A stretch of 64,000 bases of DNA from the NCBI RefSeq assembly GCF_029626035.1, contig NZ_JARUBE010000003.1, positions 6,200,001 through 6,264,000 of the forward strand, given 5' to 3'. Of the stretch, positions 7,113 through 16,940 are shown one piece after another. The notes below the pieces were generated by a model. It saw only the letters and a list, made by a program, of their open reading frames with translations, was not told the origin of the DNA and ran no database searches. The first letter of the stretch is position 1. Each line of letters starts with the position of its first letter. This DNA comes from Micromonospora sp. WMMD980 (GTDB taxonomy: Bacteria; Actinomycetota; Actinomycetes; Mycobacteriales; Micromonosporaceae). Made by a program: the position numbers and the translations under genes.

Positions 7113-9034
7113 GCACGTCGACGTTGTGGCTCGCGGCGGTGCTGCCGGGCGCGCCGCTGGTGGCCGGCCTGCTCGGGCTGCTGCTGCCGCCCGTCTCGCA
7201 CGGGGACCGGGCGCCGGCCCGGAGGCTGGCGGTCGGGTTGGGCGTGACCGGCGCGGCGGTGGCGCTGCTGGCCGCGCTGGCGTTGCTGCTCCGCGTCGAC
7301 GGGTCGGTGGAGGCGTCCACCACCTGGGTCGAGCTGGGCGGGCTGCGGGTCACGCTGGGCCTGCGGCTGGACGGCGTGGCGGTGCTGGTCGCCACCGCGG
7401 TCACCGTGGTGGCGCTCGCCGTGCAGGTCTACTCGACGGGCTACCTGCGTCGCGGCCCGCACGACGACGTGGACGTCGACCACCGTTACCCGCCGTACGC
7501 GGCCCAGCTCAGCCTCTTCACCGCCGCCATGCTGACCGTTGTGGTGTCCGGTGACCTGATCATGCTGCTGGTCGGCTGGGAGGTGATGGGCATCTGCTCG
7601 TACCTGCTCATCGCCCACGACCGGCGGCTGCCGGAGGCGCCCGGCGCGGCAGTGAAGGCGTTCCTGGTCACCCGGGTGGGTGACGTCGGTTTCCTGCTCG
7701 GCATCGCGTTGCTCGGGGTGGGCGCGGGCAGTTTCCGGATCGCCGACGTGCTGGCGCACGACTGGTCCACCGGTACGCTGACCGCCGCCTGCCTGCTGCT
7801 GCTCGCCGGGGTGGCCGGCAAGAGCGCCCAGTTCCCGTTGCACACCTGGCTGCCGGACGCGATGGCCGGCCCCACGCCGGTCTCCGCGCTGATCCACGCC
7901 GCGACCATGGTGGCCGCCGGGGTCTATGCGGTGGCCCGGCTGTTCCCGCTCTTCGCGCAGGCCCCGGCCGCGCTCGCGGTGCTCGGCGTGCTGGCCGCGA
8001 TCACCATCCTGTTGGGCGCGTTCGCAGCCACCGCGCAGGACGACATCAAGCGGGTGCTGGCCTGGTCCACGGTCTCCCAGATCGGCTACATGACCGGCGC
8101 GCTCGCGGTCGGCGCGCCCGCCGCCGCGCTGTTCCACCTGCTCACCCACGCCGCGTTCAAGGCGTTGCTGTTCCTCGCCGCCGGCGCGGTGATCCACGCG
8201 GTGGGCACCACGCTGATGTCCCGGATGGGCGGCCTGCGCACCGGCATGCCGGTCACGTTCTGGTGCGTGGTGGTCGGGCTCGGCGCGCTGGCCGGGGTGC
8301 CGCCGCTCTCCGGTTTCTGGAGCAAGGACGGCGTGCTCGCCGCCGCCGAGGCCAACGCGCTCGACGGCGCCGGCCCGACCGCGAGCTGGGTGGGGTGGCT
8401 GGTCTGGCTGGCCGGGCTGCTCGGCGTGGCGGTCACCGCCTGGTACGCCACCCGGCTGCTGCTGCGCACGTTCTTCGGCACGGCCCGCGCGCCGCTGGTC
8501 CGCCCGCACGACCCGCCGGCGTCGCTGCGCTGGCCGGTGCTGCTGCTCGCGGTCCCGGCCGCGCTGCTCGGGCTGGCCGCGTTCGCGCCGTGGTTCGCCG
8601 ACCGCCTGCGAGTGCCGGGCGACGACACCGGCGAGGCGGTCGAGCTGGTCCACCTCGCGCCCAACCTGATCCTGCCGTTCCTGCTGCTCGCGGCCGGCGC
8701 GGGCGTGGCCTGGGCCGGCTGGCGCCGGGATCCGGCCGCCGACCCGGCCCGCTTCCTGGGTCCGCTGCGGCCGGTGTTCGCCCGGGCGTTCCGGCTCGAC
8801 GACGTCCAGCACGCTCTCGTCGTACGCCCGACCGGCGTGCTCGCGCGGGCCGTGCGGGCCGGCGACGAGCTGGGGGTGGACGGCCTGGTGGAGGGTGCCG
8901 GCCGGGCGGCGGTGGAGCTGGGCGACGGGCTGGCCGCGGCGCACCGGGCGGCGTTGCCGCGCGCGGCGGCCGGCGTGCTCGCCGGCGCGTTGCTGATCGG
9001 CCTGGCGGTCGCCCTGATCGGAGTCACCTCATGA
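7109..9034 (+). CDS. nuoL: NADH-quinone oxidoreductase subunit L
   Basis: The 641-residue antiporter-like membrane subunit has the Proton_antipo_N and Proton_antipo_M regions. Conserved stretches include GWEVMGICSYLLI, KSAQFPLHTWLPDAMAGPTPVSALIHAATMVAAG (with its lysine and histidines) and SGFWSKDGVL. NuoL is the distal proton pump and carries the lateral helix. GTG 7109 has AAAGGTGG about 4 nt upstream. The end overlaps nuoM (ATGA at 9031-9034). Confidence 0.96.
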   Translation: MSTSTLWLAAVLPGAPLVAGLLGLLLPPVSHGDRAPARRLAVGLGVTGAAVALLAALALLLRVDGSVEASTTWVELGGLRVTLGLRLDGVAVLVATAVTVVALAVQVYSTGYLRRGPHDDVDVDHRYPPYAAQLSLFTAAMLTVVVSGDLIMLLVGWEVMGICSYLLIAHDRRLPEAPGAAVKAFLVTRVGDVGFLLGIALLGVGAGSFRIADVLAHDWSTGTLTAACLLLLAGVAGKSAQFPLHTWLPDAMAGPTPVSALIHAATMVAAGVYAVARLFPLFAQAPAALAVLGVLAAITILLGAFAATAQDDIKRVLAWSTVSQIGYMTGALAVGAPAAALFHLLTHAAFKALLFLAAGAVIHAVGTTLMSRMGGLRTGMPVTFWCVVVGLGALAGVPPLSGFWSKDGVLAAAEANALDGAGPTASWVGWLVWLAGLLGVAVTAWYATRLLLRTFFGTARAPLVRPHDPPASLRWPVLLLAVPAALLGLAAFAPWFADRLRVPGDDTGEAVELVHLAPNLILPFLLLAAGAGVAWAGWRRDPAADPARFLGPLRPVFARAFRLDDVQHALVVRPTGVLARAVRAGDELGVDGLVEGAGRAAVELGDGLAAAHRAALPRAAAGVLAGALLIGLAVALIGVTS

Positions 9035-10536
9035 CGTTCGGGCAGGTCCTGCTGGTCGCGGTGGTCGCGGTCCCGGCGCTGGGCGCGGTCGCGACGGCCG
9101 CCGTGCCGGGTGACCGGGCCGGCCGGCTGGTCGGCACGGTGGCCGCCGCCTTGACGCTGCTGGCGACGCTGCCGCTGGTCGGCGGCGAGCACGGCTGGTT
9201 CGGGTACGGCCCCCGTCCGGCGGTGCAGCCGTGGCACCAGCTCGACCTGACCTGGGTGCCCGGGCTGGACCTGCGCTTCCACCTCGGGGTGGACGGCATC
9301 TCCTGGCCGCTCGTGGTGCTGACCGCGCTGCTCACGCTGCTGTGCTGCGGCTTCACGCTGTGGCGGGTGCCGGCGGGCGGCGGCAGCGGCCGGGCGCTGG
9401 TGGCGCTGCTGCTGGTGGTCGAGGTGGGCATCCTCGGCACGTTCCTCGCGCTCGACCTGGTGCTGTTCTTCCTCTTCTTCGAGGTCGTCCTGCTGCCGAT
9501 GTACGCGATCATCGCCGGCTGGGGCGGCGACGACCGGCGCCGGGCGGCCCGCAAGTTCGCGCTCTACACCCTGTTCGGCTCGGTGCTGCTGCTGGTCGGC
9601 GTCTACGTGGTGGTAGCCGCCGCGGGCACCGCCGACCTGACCACGCTGACCGGCGGCGCCGGCCTGTCCCGCGACACGCAGTTGGCCGCGTTCACGCTGT
9701 TGGCGTTGGCGTTCGCGGTGAAGAGCCCGTTGTGGCCGCTGCACTCGTGGCTGCCCGACGCGCACACCCAGGCGCCCACCGTGGGCAGTGTGATCCTCGC
9801 CGGGGTGCTGCTGAAGATGGGCACGTACGGGCTGATCCGGGTGGCCGTGGGGGTGGCCCCGGAGGGCGCCCGCTGGGCGTCGCCGGTGCTCGGCGCGCTC
9901 GCCGTGGCGGCGATCGGAATCGGCGGCCTGGTCTGCCTGGCCCAGGTCGAGCTGAAGCGGCTGATCGCCTACTCCAGCGTGGGGCACATGGGGTTCGTGT
10001 TGCTCGGGGTGGCCACGCTCACCGCCACCGGCCTCCAGGCGGCGCTGATCGGCAACATCGCCCACGGGGTGATCACCGGCCTGCTGTTCTTCCTGGCCGG
10101 GGCGATCAAGGACCGGACGCACACCGGTGTGCTCGCCGAGCTGTCCGGGTTGCGGGAGACCGCGCCCCGGCTCGCCGGGCTGCTCGGCTTCGCGGCGGTG
10201 GCCTCGCTGGGGCTGCCCGGCCTGGCCGGCTTCTGGGGTGAGGCGTTCGCGGTGGTGGCCGCCGTGCGGCGGGGCGGGCCGCTGTGGCTGACGCTCGCCG
10301 TGCTGGCGGCGCTGGGCGGCGCGCTGACCGCCGCGTACCTCTTGCGGTTGTTGCGCCGGGTCAGTCACGGCCGGCCCAGCGCGGCGGTCGCGCCGCTCGG
10401 GCCGGGGCTGGCCGGGGCGGAGCTGACCGCCTGGGCGCCGCTGGTGGTGCTCGCGCTCGCCGTCGGCCTGGCGCCGGCGCTGGTCCTGTCCTATGCCTCC
10501 GGACCGGTGGAGGCCCTGCTGGGGGTCGTGCCATGA
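9031..10536 (+). CDS. nuoM: NADH-quinone oxidoreductase subunit M
   Basis: The 501-residue antiporter-like subunit has FFEVVLLPMYAIIAGWGG (with the conserved membrane Glu), KSPLWPLHSWLPDAHTQAPT and LKRLIAYSSVGHMGFVLLG, all typical NuoM motifs. It pumps protons in the membrane arm. Both ends overlap neighbours by 4 bp (ATGA with nuoL and nuoN), which suggests a single coupled transcript. Confidence 0.96.
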   Translation: MTFGQVLLVAVVAVPALGAVATAAVPGDRAGRLVGTVAAALTLLATLPLVGGEHGWFGYGPRPAVQPWHQLDLTWVPGLDLRFHLGVDGISWPLVVLTALLTLLCCGFTLWRVPAGGGSGRALVALLLVVEVGILGTFLALDLVLFFLFFEVVLLPMYAIIAGWGGDDRRRAARKFALYTLFGSVLLLVGVYVVVAAAGTADLTTLTGGAGLSRDTQLAAFTLLALAFAVKSPLWPLHSWLPDAHTQAPTVGSVILAGVLLKMGTYGLIRVAVGVAPEGARWASPVLGALAVAAIGIGGLVCLAQVELKRLIAYSSVGHMGFVLLGVATLTATGLQAALIGNIAHGVITGLLFFLAGAIKDRTHTGVLAELSGLRETAPRLAGLLGFAAVASLGLPGLAGFWGEAFAVVAAVRRGGPLWLTLAVLAALGGALTAAYLLRLLRRVSHGRPSAAVAPLGPGLAGAELTAWAPLVVLALAVGLAPALVLSYASGPVEALLGVVP

Positions 10537-11996
10537 GTCTGGTGCAGCGTGTCGACAACGTGGCGCTGCTGCCGGCCTACCTGGCCGCCGGCACGGCCGT
10601 GCTGGCGCTCCTGGTCGACCTGCTGGTGGCCCGCCGGACGGTGACCGTGGCCGTGGCGGCGCTCGGCGCGGGCGGCACCACGGCCGGCGCGGCACTGGTC
10701 GGGGCGGCCGGTGAGCGGCGCACGTTCTGCGTCGGCGCGGACTGCTCCTGGGTGTGGGGCGGCCGGGCCGCCCTGGTGGCGGCGGTGATCGCCCTGCTCA
10801 CGCTCGCCGTGCTGGTGATCTCCGGTCCGCTGCTGCGGGCCGGGCGCATCCCGGCCGGCGAATACTGCTTCCTGCTGGCCTGCGCGATGACCGGCGGTGT
10901 GGTGCTCGGCGCGGCCGGCGACCTGATCACCCTGCTGGTGGCGTTGGAGACGCTGACGCTGCCGCTCTACGTGCTGGTCGGGCTGCGCCGGGCCAGCCTG
11001 GCCGGGGCCGAGGCGGCGGTGACGTTCTTCGTGGTCAGTGTGGTCGCCACCACGGTGACGCTGCTCGGCGCGGCGCTGCTCTACGCGGTCACCGGCGGCC
11101 TGCACCTGGACCGGCTCGGCGGCACCCTGGCCGCCCGGGACGACCTGCGCGACCTGCCGCTGACCACTGTCGCGGTGGCGCTGGTGGTGGCCGGGCTGGC
11201 GTTCAAGGTGGCCGCCGTGCCGTTCCACGCCTGGGCGCCGGCGACGTACGACGGCGCGCCGCTGCCGGTGGCCGCCTACCTGTCGACCGCGTCGAAGCTG
11301 GGCGGCGTGGTGGCGTTGCTGGCGGTGGTGCAGCGGGCGCTGCCGGCCGGCGTGACCGGTCCGGTGCTGGCAGTGCTGGCCGCGTTGACCATGACCGTGG
11401 GCAACCTGGTGGCGCTGCGCCAGCGGCGTACCGTCCGGTTGCTGGCCTGGTCGTCGGTGGCCCAGGCGGGTTACATCCTGGCCCCGCTGGGCGCCTTGGC
11501 GCTGGCGGCGGGGCGCACCGTCGACGCGCGCGACGGGGCGTACGCGGCGGCAGTCGCGTACGCCGTGTTCTTCGTGCTGCTGGAGCTGGCCGCGTTCGCC
11601 GCGGTGGTGGCGTTGCGGCCGGCGGACGGCGACGGCGGCACGCTCGCCGACCTGCGCGGCGCGGCGCGGCGGCACCCGTGGGTGGGTGGCGCGTTCGCGC
11701 TGGCGTTGGTCGGGCTGGCCGGCCTGCCGCCGGGGCTGGCCGGGCTGTTCGCGAAGGTGACGGTGGTCCGGTCGCTGCTGGCCGGGCACGCCGGCTGGCT
11801 GGCCCTGGTGGTGGCGCTGAACGCGGTGCTCGGCCTGGCCTACTACCTGCGGGTGGCCGCGACGCTCTACGCGCCGGCCGGCGGCACGCCCGTGCGGCCC
11901 GCGCGCGGGGTGGTGTGGGCGCTCGGGGTGGCCACCGTGGCGGCCGTGGTGATCGGTTTCGCACCGCAGCTCGTGCTGGACGTCGCGGCGCGCTGA
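10533..11996 (+). CDS. nuoN: NADH-quinone oxidoreductase subunit N
   Basis: The 487-residue third antiporter-like subunit has ALETLTLPLYVLVGLRR, FKVAAVPFHAWAPATYDGAP and RLLAWSSVAQAGYILAPLG, matching NuoN. It ends the nuoI-N operon. A 144-bp gap separates it from htpX, an adjacency I recall for secondary nuo clusters in other actinobacteria. Confidence 0.95.
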   Translation: MSLVQRVDNVALLPAYLAAGTAVLALLVDLLVARRTVTVAVAALGAGGTTAGAALVGAAGERRTFCVGADCSWVWGGRAALVAAVIALLTLAVLVISGPLLRAGRIPAGEYCFLLACAMTGGVVLGAAGDLITLLVALETLTLPLYVLVGLRRASLAGAEAAVTFFVVSVVATTVTLLGAALLYAVTGGLHLDRLGGTLAARDDLRDLPLTTVAVALVVAGLAFKVAAVPFHAWAPATYDGAPLPVAAYLSTASKLGGVVALLAVVQRALPAGVTGPVLAVLAALTMTVGNLVALRQRRTVRLLAWSSVAQAGYILAPLGALALAAGRTVDARDGAYAAAVAYAVFFVLLELAAFAAVVALRPADGDGGTLADLRGAARRHPWVGGAFALALVGLAGLPPGLAGLFAKVTVVRSLLAGHAGWLALVVALNAVLGLAYYLRVAATLYAPAGGTPVRPARGVVWALGVATVAAVVIGFAPQLVLDVAAR

Positions 11997-12140
11997 CCGG
12001 TTCGTGCCCGGGTGGGCGGTCGGTTCAGCGGGCGCACAGGAATCCCCAGCCAACTTTCAGCCATGAGCCGGATGGTTGACGGGTACCGGTGTGTTGAACC
12101 GGTCAGCGGGACACCCCGCGCACCGAAGGAGCGATCGATC

Positions 12141-13019
12141 GTGCATCACAACCGTCTCAAGACCGCAGCGCTGCTCGGCCTGTTGACCTCGCTGATCCTC
12201 GCGGTCGGCTACTGGTTCGGCGGTAGCGGCGGTCTCGTCATCGCCGTGGTCGTCTCGTTGTTGATGAACGGCGTCACCTACTTCTTCTCCGACAAGCTCG
12301 CGCTGCGCTCGATGAAGGCGCAACCGGTCAGCGAGGCACAGTTCCCCGAGCTGTACCGGATGGTGCGGGAGCTGTCGACGCAGGCCGGCAAGCCGATGCC
12401 CCGGCTCTACGTGAGCCCGACGGCGCAGCCGAACGCGTTCGCCACCGGGCGTAACCCGGAGCACGCGGCGGTCTGCGTCACGCAGGGGATCGTGGAGATC
12501 CTCGACTACCGGGAGCTGCGCGGCGTGATCGGGCACGAGCTGTCCCACGTCTACAACCGGGACATCCTGATCTCCAGCGTGGCGGCCGGTCTGGCCGGCA
12601 TCATCACCATGCTGGCCAACCTGGCCTGGTTCATCCCGCTGGGTTCGTCCGACGACGAGGACGGCCCGAACCCGGCGGTGCTGCTGCTCACCCTGATCCT
12701 CGGCCCGATCGCGGCCACCGTGATCCAGTTGGCGATCAGCCGCAGCCGGGAATACCAGGCCGACGCGTCCGGCGCCGAGCTGAGCCGCGACCCGCTGGCC
12801 CTGGCCAGCGCGCTCAAGAAGATCCACATGGGGACCCAGGCCCGCCCGCTGGCCCCGCAGGGTCAGCTCGCCAGCACCGCCCACCTGATGATCGACAACC
12901 CGTTCAAGCGGGGCGGTGGCATCGCCGCGATGTTCGCCACCCACCCGCCGATGGAGCAGCGGGTGGCCCGGCTGGAACAGCTGGCCCGCAACTCGGGGCC
13001 GGTGCAGTTCCAGCGCTGA
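12141..13019 (+). CDS. htpX: Membrane zinc metalloprotease HtpX (M48)
   Basis: The 292-residue protein has two N-terminal transmembrane segments, the M48 active site HELSH at 132-136 (HExxH) and the third zinc ligand Glu204 in SREYQAD, then two more hydrophobic stretches. HtpX degrades damaged membrane proteins. GTG 12141 is chosen because GAAGGAG sits about 10 nt upstream and the first membrane helix starts soon after. The leader holds two ACCGGT palindromes (12085-12090 and 12098-12103) near a TTGACG at 12076, which could be a regulatory site; this is a weak inference. Confidence 0.95.
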   Translation: MHHNRLKTAALLGLLTSLILAVGYWFGGSGGLVIAVVVSLLMNGVTYFFSDKLALRSMKAQPVSEAQFPELYRMVRELSTQAGKPMPRLYVSPTAQPNAFATGRNPEHAAVCVTQGIVEILDYRELRGVIGHELSHVYNRDILISSVAAGLAGIITMLANLAWFIPLGSSDDEDGPNPAVLLLTLILGPIAATVIQLAISRSREYQADASGAELSRDPLALASALKKIHMGTQARPLAPQGQLASTAHLMIDNPFKRGGGIAAMFATHPPMEQRVARLEQLARNSGPVQFQR

Positions 13020-13034
13020 TCCGTCCGTCCATCG

Positions 13035-13063
13035 CCGCCCGCGTCCGCCCCGGACGCGGGCGG
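13035..13063. terminator. Bidirectional hairpin terminator between htpX and an MFS gene
   Basis: Arms 13035-13047 and 13051-13063 form a perfect 13-bp GC-rich stem with a 3-nt loop and no T-tract. It lies between the convergent stops of htpX and the MFS gene. Confidence 0.8.
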
Positions 13064-13071
13064 GGTCGCGT

Positions 13072-14256
13072 TCAGGCCGGCTCGGGCAGCCGGTCCGCCC
13101 GGGTGGCCAGCAGCACGACGAACAGCACCAGACCCGCCGCCAGGTAGGCCGCCGCCGGACCGAACAGGGCGGCGGTGCCGCCGAGCAGGAAGATCCCGAC
13201 CCCGGAGAACACGATGTTGGAGGCGATCATGGTGGCCTCCACCTGCCCCATCCGCTCCGGGGGCGCCAGCCGCGCGAACGTCGCCTGCGCCCCGATCAGC
13301 CATCCCGCGCCGGCGCCGATCAACGCGTTCGCCGGGACGAGCGCCCAGACCGGGGCGCCGAGCGCGACCAGCAGGCCGGCCAGGAGCAGGGCCAGCCCGA
13401 GCGCCCGGACGACCACCACCTGGCCGGACACCCGGGCCAGCCAACCGCGGCTGCCGACCACCAGCACGAACACGGCGCCGCCGAACGACGAGGCGGCCAG
13501 CAGCACCGGCCGCCAGCCCCCGCCGGCCAGGTCCGGGGCGAGCGTCTCCGGCAGCGCTCCGGACAGGACCGTGGCCAGGGTGAGCAGGGCGACGACACGC
13601 AACACCGGATGACCGGCGATGATCCGGATCCCCGCGGTGGCGGGCGGCCGGCGGCGCCGGCCCTCCTGCGGGCCGACCGGCAGGCCGGCCAGGATCACGG
13701 CCGCGAGCAGGAACGAGACCAGATCGATCACGAGCGCCAGCCGGGGGCCGAGCGCCACCGTCAGGCTCGCCCCGGCGAGCAGGCCGACCACCTGGCCACT
13801 CTGGTTGGCGAACGCGGAGAGCCCGAACAGCGGCAGCCGCAGCGGCGTCGCCACCGCCTCGGCGGTGACCGCCACGTGCACACTCGAGTAGGCGGCCCGG
13901 ACCGCGCCGAGCAGGCCGGCGGCCAGGATCGCCGGCAGCGGCCGGGGAACCGCGACCGGTACGGCGATGAGCGCCGCGCCGCCCAGCGACAGCGCGACGA
14001 GCATGGTGCGCCGGACCGGCACGTCCAGCCAGCCGCTGAACATCGTGGCCACCAGCAGCGCGGGCAGCATCCGGGCGGCGTAGACGGCGGCCGGCCCGAG
14101 CACGGAGTTGGTCTGGTCGTAGGCGAGCAGCAGCAGCGCGGCCAGCCCGATGAAGTCACCCAACTCGGAGATGCCCCGGGCGGCGAGCAGCCGGGCCGCG
14201 ACCGGGTGTCGGAAGAGCGCGCGGTAGCCGGGGGAGGGCGTCGCGGTGCCGGTCAT
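13072..14256 (-). CDS. MFS transporter
   Basis: The 394-residue protein is almost wholly hydrophobic, with about 12 predicted membrane segments and an MFS start (RHPVAARLLAARGISELGDFIGLAALLLLAYDQT). Loop 2-3 (GWLDVPVRRTMLV) is a weak form of the family GxLaDrxxRR motif. It is probably a drug or metabolite exporter of the MFS_1 group; the substrate is unknown. It is divergent from the MFS gene at 14531 across about 270 bp. Confidence 0.8.
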   Translation of the reverse strand: MTGTATPSPGYRALFRHPVAARLLAARGISELGDFIGLAALLLLAYDQTNSVLGPAAVYAARMLPALLVATMFSGWLDVPVRRTMLVALSLGGAALIAVPVAVPRPLPAILAAGLLGAVRAAYSSVHVAVTAEAVATPLRLPLFGLSAFANQSGQVVGLLAGASLTVALGPRLALVIDLVSFLLAAVILAGLPVGPQEGRRRRPPATAGIRIIAGHPVLRVVALLTLATVLSGALPETLAPDLAGGGWRPVLLAASSFGGAVFVLVVGSRGWLARVSGQVVVVRALGLALLLAGLLVALGAPVWALVPANALIGAGAGWLIGAQATFARLAPPERMGQVEATMIASNIVFSGVGIFLLGGTAALFGPAAAYLAAGLVLFVVLLATRADRLPEPA

Positions 14257-14530
14257 CGGCGCGACGGGTCCGCGTCCTCGACCCCGACCCCGATCCCGAC
14301 CCGCAGCGTCCCGACGGCCCTGCCGCTCATCCGACCTCCGATCACGCCGGCGGCCGACCCCGCCGCCGTTGGCATGGACTCAGTTCGATGAGCAACCTAC
14401 CCCCTGCCGGCAAGCCAGTCAGCCCCGGTCCGACCCCCGATGTGACCGACTCGACGAACACCCGGATGAGCTGGGGCGTTAGGGTCGAATACGGCTTCAC
14501 CCATTACCTGTCCTCCCGGAGGTGCACACC

Positions 14531-15790
14531 GTGGCCGCACCGCGCCAGTACCTGGGCGTGTGGCGGATCCCCGGCGCGCCGATGCTGCTGATCCTCGGCA
14601 TCGTCGGCCGGTTGGGGATCGGCATGACCCCGCTGGCGCTGCTGCTCGTCGTCGAGCAGGTGACCGGCCGCTACTCGCTCGCCGCCGTCGCCGGCGGCAT
14701 CTACGCGCTCGCCGGCGCCGCGCTCAGCCCGGTCGCCGGCCGGATCGCCGACCGGGTCGGCCCCACACCGGTGCTGCTGGCCACCGCGCTGGCCCACCCC
14801 CTGGCCCTGCTCGGGCTGCTCGGCGCCAGCCGCGCCGACGTCGCCAACCTGCCGCTGATCTACCTGGCCGCGGGCGTCGCTGGCGCCACCTACCCGCCGC
14901 TGACCGCCGCCATCCGGGGCGCCTGGAACGACCTGACCGCGCCGGCGACCGGGCGGGGCCACCTGCGCAACACCGCGCTCGCCGCCGAAACCTCCCTGTT
15001 CGAGGTCGTCTTCGTGCTCGGCCCGCTGCTGGTGGCCGGCTTCGTGCTGGCCGCCGACGCGTCCGCCGCGCTGGTCGGGGCCGCTGTGGTCACCTTCGTC
15101 GGCACCGGCTCGGTCGCCCTCGGCCGGGTTATGCGCGGCTGGCGCCCGCACCCACGCGAGCACCACGCCCAGGGTCTCGGCCCGCTGCGGGTCGGTGGCT
15201 TCCCCGCGCTGCTGCTCTGCGTGGCGAGCCTCGGCATCGCGTTCGGCGCCTCCGGCGTGATCGTCCCGGCCTTCGCCGGGAACACCGGCGCCGCCGACCC
15301 GGAGAGCCTGGCCGGCGTGCTGCTCGCCGTCTGGGGCGTCGGCAGCGCCGTCGGCGGGTTCTCCTTCGGCGTACGCAAGCCCGCCGCCAACATGACCCGC
15401 CAGTTCGCCTGGCTGCTCGGCGCGGTCGCGGCCAGCTTCGCCGTCTTCGCGGTGATGCCCGGCCCGGTCGCGCTCGGCGTCGCCCTGGTGCTCGGCGGCG
15501 CCGCCATCGCGCCCGCCCTCACCCTGGAGAACACGCTGGTCGGGCGGGTCGCCCCGACCGGCATGCTGAACGAGGCGTACACCTGGGTGGTCACCATGTC
15601 GGTGGCGGCCAGCGCCGTCGGCGGCGCGGTCGCCGGTCTGATCGTCGACCACGCCGGCGGCGTGCCGTGGGCGTTCCTCTTCGCCGGCGCGGCGGTCGGC
15701 GTCGGCGCGCTGGTCGCGGCGTTGCCGCGTGGGTCGATCGCCCGTGCCGAGGCCGCCGCGGTCCGCGCCGAGCAGTCCCTGGCCGCCTGA
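14531..15790 (+). CDS. MFS transporter
   Basis: The 419-residue, 12-segment transporter contains SPVAGRIADRVGPTPVLLATALAHP, the standard MFS loop motif after helix 2. The open frame reaches GTG 14522, but CCCGGAGG at about 14515-14522 fits GTG 14531 (8 nt spacing) and gives MAAPRQYLGVWRIPG. The substrate is unknown. It faces a degraded MFS gene on the other strand, whose open frame continues antisense through this whole gene. Confidence 0.82.
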   Translation: MAAPRQYLGVWRIPGAPMLLILGIVGRLGIGMTPLALLLVVEQVTGRYSLAAVAGGIYALAGAALSPVAGRIADRVGPTPVLLATALAHPLALLGLLGASRADVANLPLIYLAAGVAGATYPPLTAAIRGAWNDLTAPATGRGHLRNTALAAETSLFEVVFVLGPLLVAGFVLAADASAALVGAAVVTFVGTGSVALGRVMRGWRPHPREHHAQGLGPLRVGGFPALLLCVASLGIAFGASGVIVPAFAGNTGAADPESLAGVLLAVWGVGSAVGGFSFGVRKPAANMTRQFAWLLGAVAASFAVFAVMPGPVALGVALVLGGAAIAPALTLENTLVGRVAPTGMLNEAYTWVVTMSVAASAVGGAVAGLIVDHAGGVPWAFLFAGAAVGVGALVAALPRGSIARAEAAAVRAEQSLAA

Positions 15791-16915
15791 CCCGGCCGCC
15801 ACCAGCCCGAGCATTACGGTCCCCGCCGCGCACCACAGGAGCGTGGGCCGCGCCCCGAGCGCGGCGGTCGCCGGCCCGCCGAGCATGGTGCCCAGCGGCA
15901 CCGCCAGCACCGTGACCGCCCCGTTGGCGGCCAGCACCCGGGGCAGCTCCGCCACGCCGGCGCGACGCTGGAACAGCGCCGTCGCGGTCGGCCGGTAGGG
16001 CGCCCAGACCAGGCCGGCGAGGGCGAACGCCGGCAGCGACACGACGACCGGCGCGCCCAGGCCGAGCGGCAGCAACGCCGTGCCGAACACCACCACGACG
16101 CCGGCCAGCACACCGCGCGGCGGCCGGTCCCGCAGGAAGCCGGTGAGCAGCCCGCCGAGCAGCGACCCGACGCCGAACGCGGTGTAGAACGCACCGAGCA
16201 GCGCCGCCGAGGCGTGCCGGTCCGCCGTCACATGCACCGGCATGGCCACGTAGAACGGCCCGAACAGGAAGAAGAACACGAACGTCAACGCCAGCAGGCC
16301 GAGCAGCGCGCGGTCGTGGGCGATGACCCGGAAGCCCGAGGTACGCGGCGGCCCGGCCCCCGCCGCCCGCCCCGCACGCCGGTTGTCCGCCGGAACAGCG
16401 AGCCGGTAGCTGACCGCCAGCACCGCGAACGTGCCGGCGTCGACCGCGAGCACCCAAATCGGCCCCACCCCGGCGATGAGCAGCCCGGCCAGCGGCGGCC
16501 CGACCACGGTCGCCGCCTGCCCGAACATCCCGAGCAGCGCGTTGCCGGCCAGGTGGTGCCGCTGCGGCAGCAACTCCGCCACCAGCGTGAACCGGCCGGC
16601 CGTCCCCCACGGGTGCAGCAACGACGACACCGCCAGCAGCGCCACATAGAGCCCGACGTCCCACACCCCGGCCAGGTGCGCCACCGGAATCGCCCCCAAC
16701 GCGAGCGCCCGCAGGCTCGCGTCCCAGCCGGCGAGCTGGGCGCCGCTGCGCGCACCCAGCACCCGCCCCAACAGCACCGCGCCGGCCGCGCCCGGCAACG
16801 TGTACGCGGCCACCGCGAACGCGGTCCAGGTGCCGCGCTGCCCGACGGGCGCGAGTCGCAGCGCCAGCCAGGTGACCGCGACCAGCGCCAGCCGCTCCCC
16901 AGAGGGCGGGTCGAC
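15791..16915 (-). pseudogene. MFS transporter fragment, truncated at both ends
   Basis: The reverse-strand frame encodes about 375 MFS-like residues, from ALVAVTWLALRLAP to LLWCAAGTVMLGLVAAG. The first part of helix 1 that normally precedes ALVAVTW is missing: upstream sequence is unrelated and belongs to the end of the mazF gene, with only a poorly placed TTG at 16975 as a start. At the other end there is no stop, and the frame runs on antisense through the neighbouring MFS gene to 14504. Loss of both ends is visible, so I read it as decayed. The boundaries are approximate. Confidence 0.6.
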
Positions 16916-16940
16916 GGCAGACGGGATGGCCCCGGAGCGG

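Noticed and set aside
7010..10695. Long reverse-strand frames across nuoL and nuoM
   Set aside because: Gln/His/Arg-rich mirror frames of hydrophobic membrane-protein genes; no family match.
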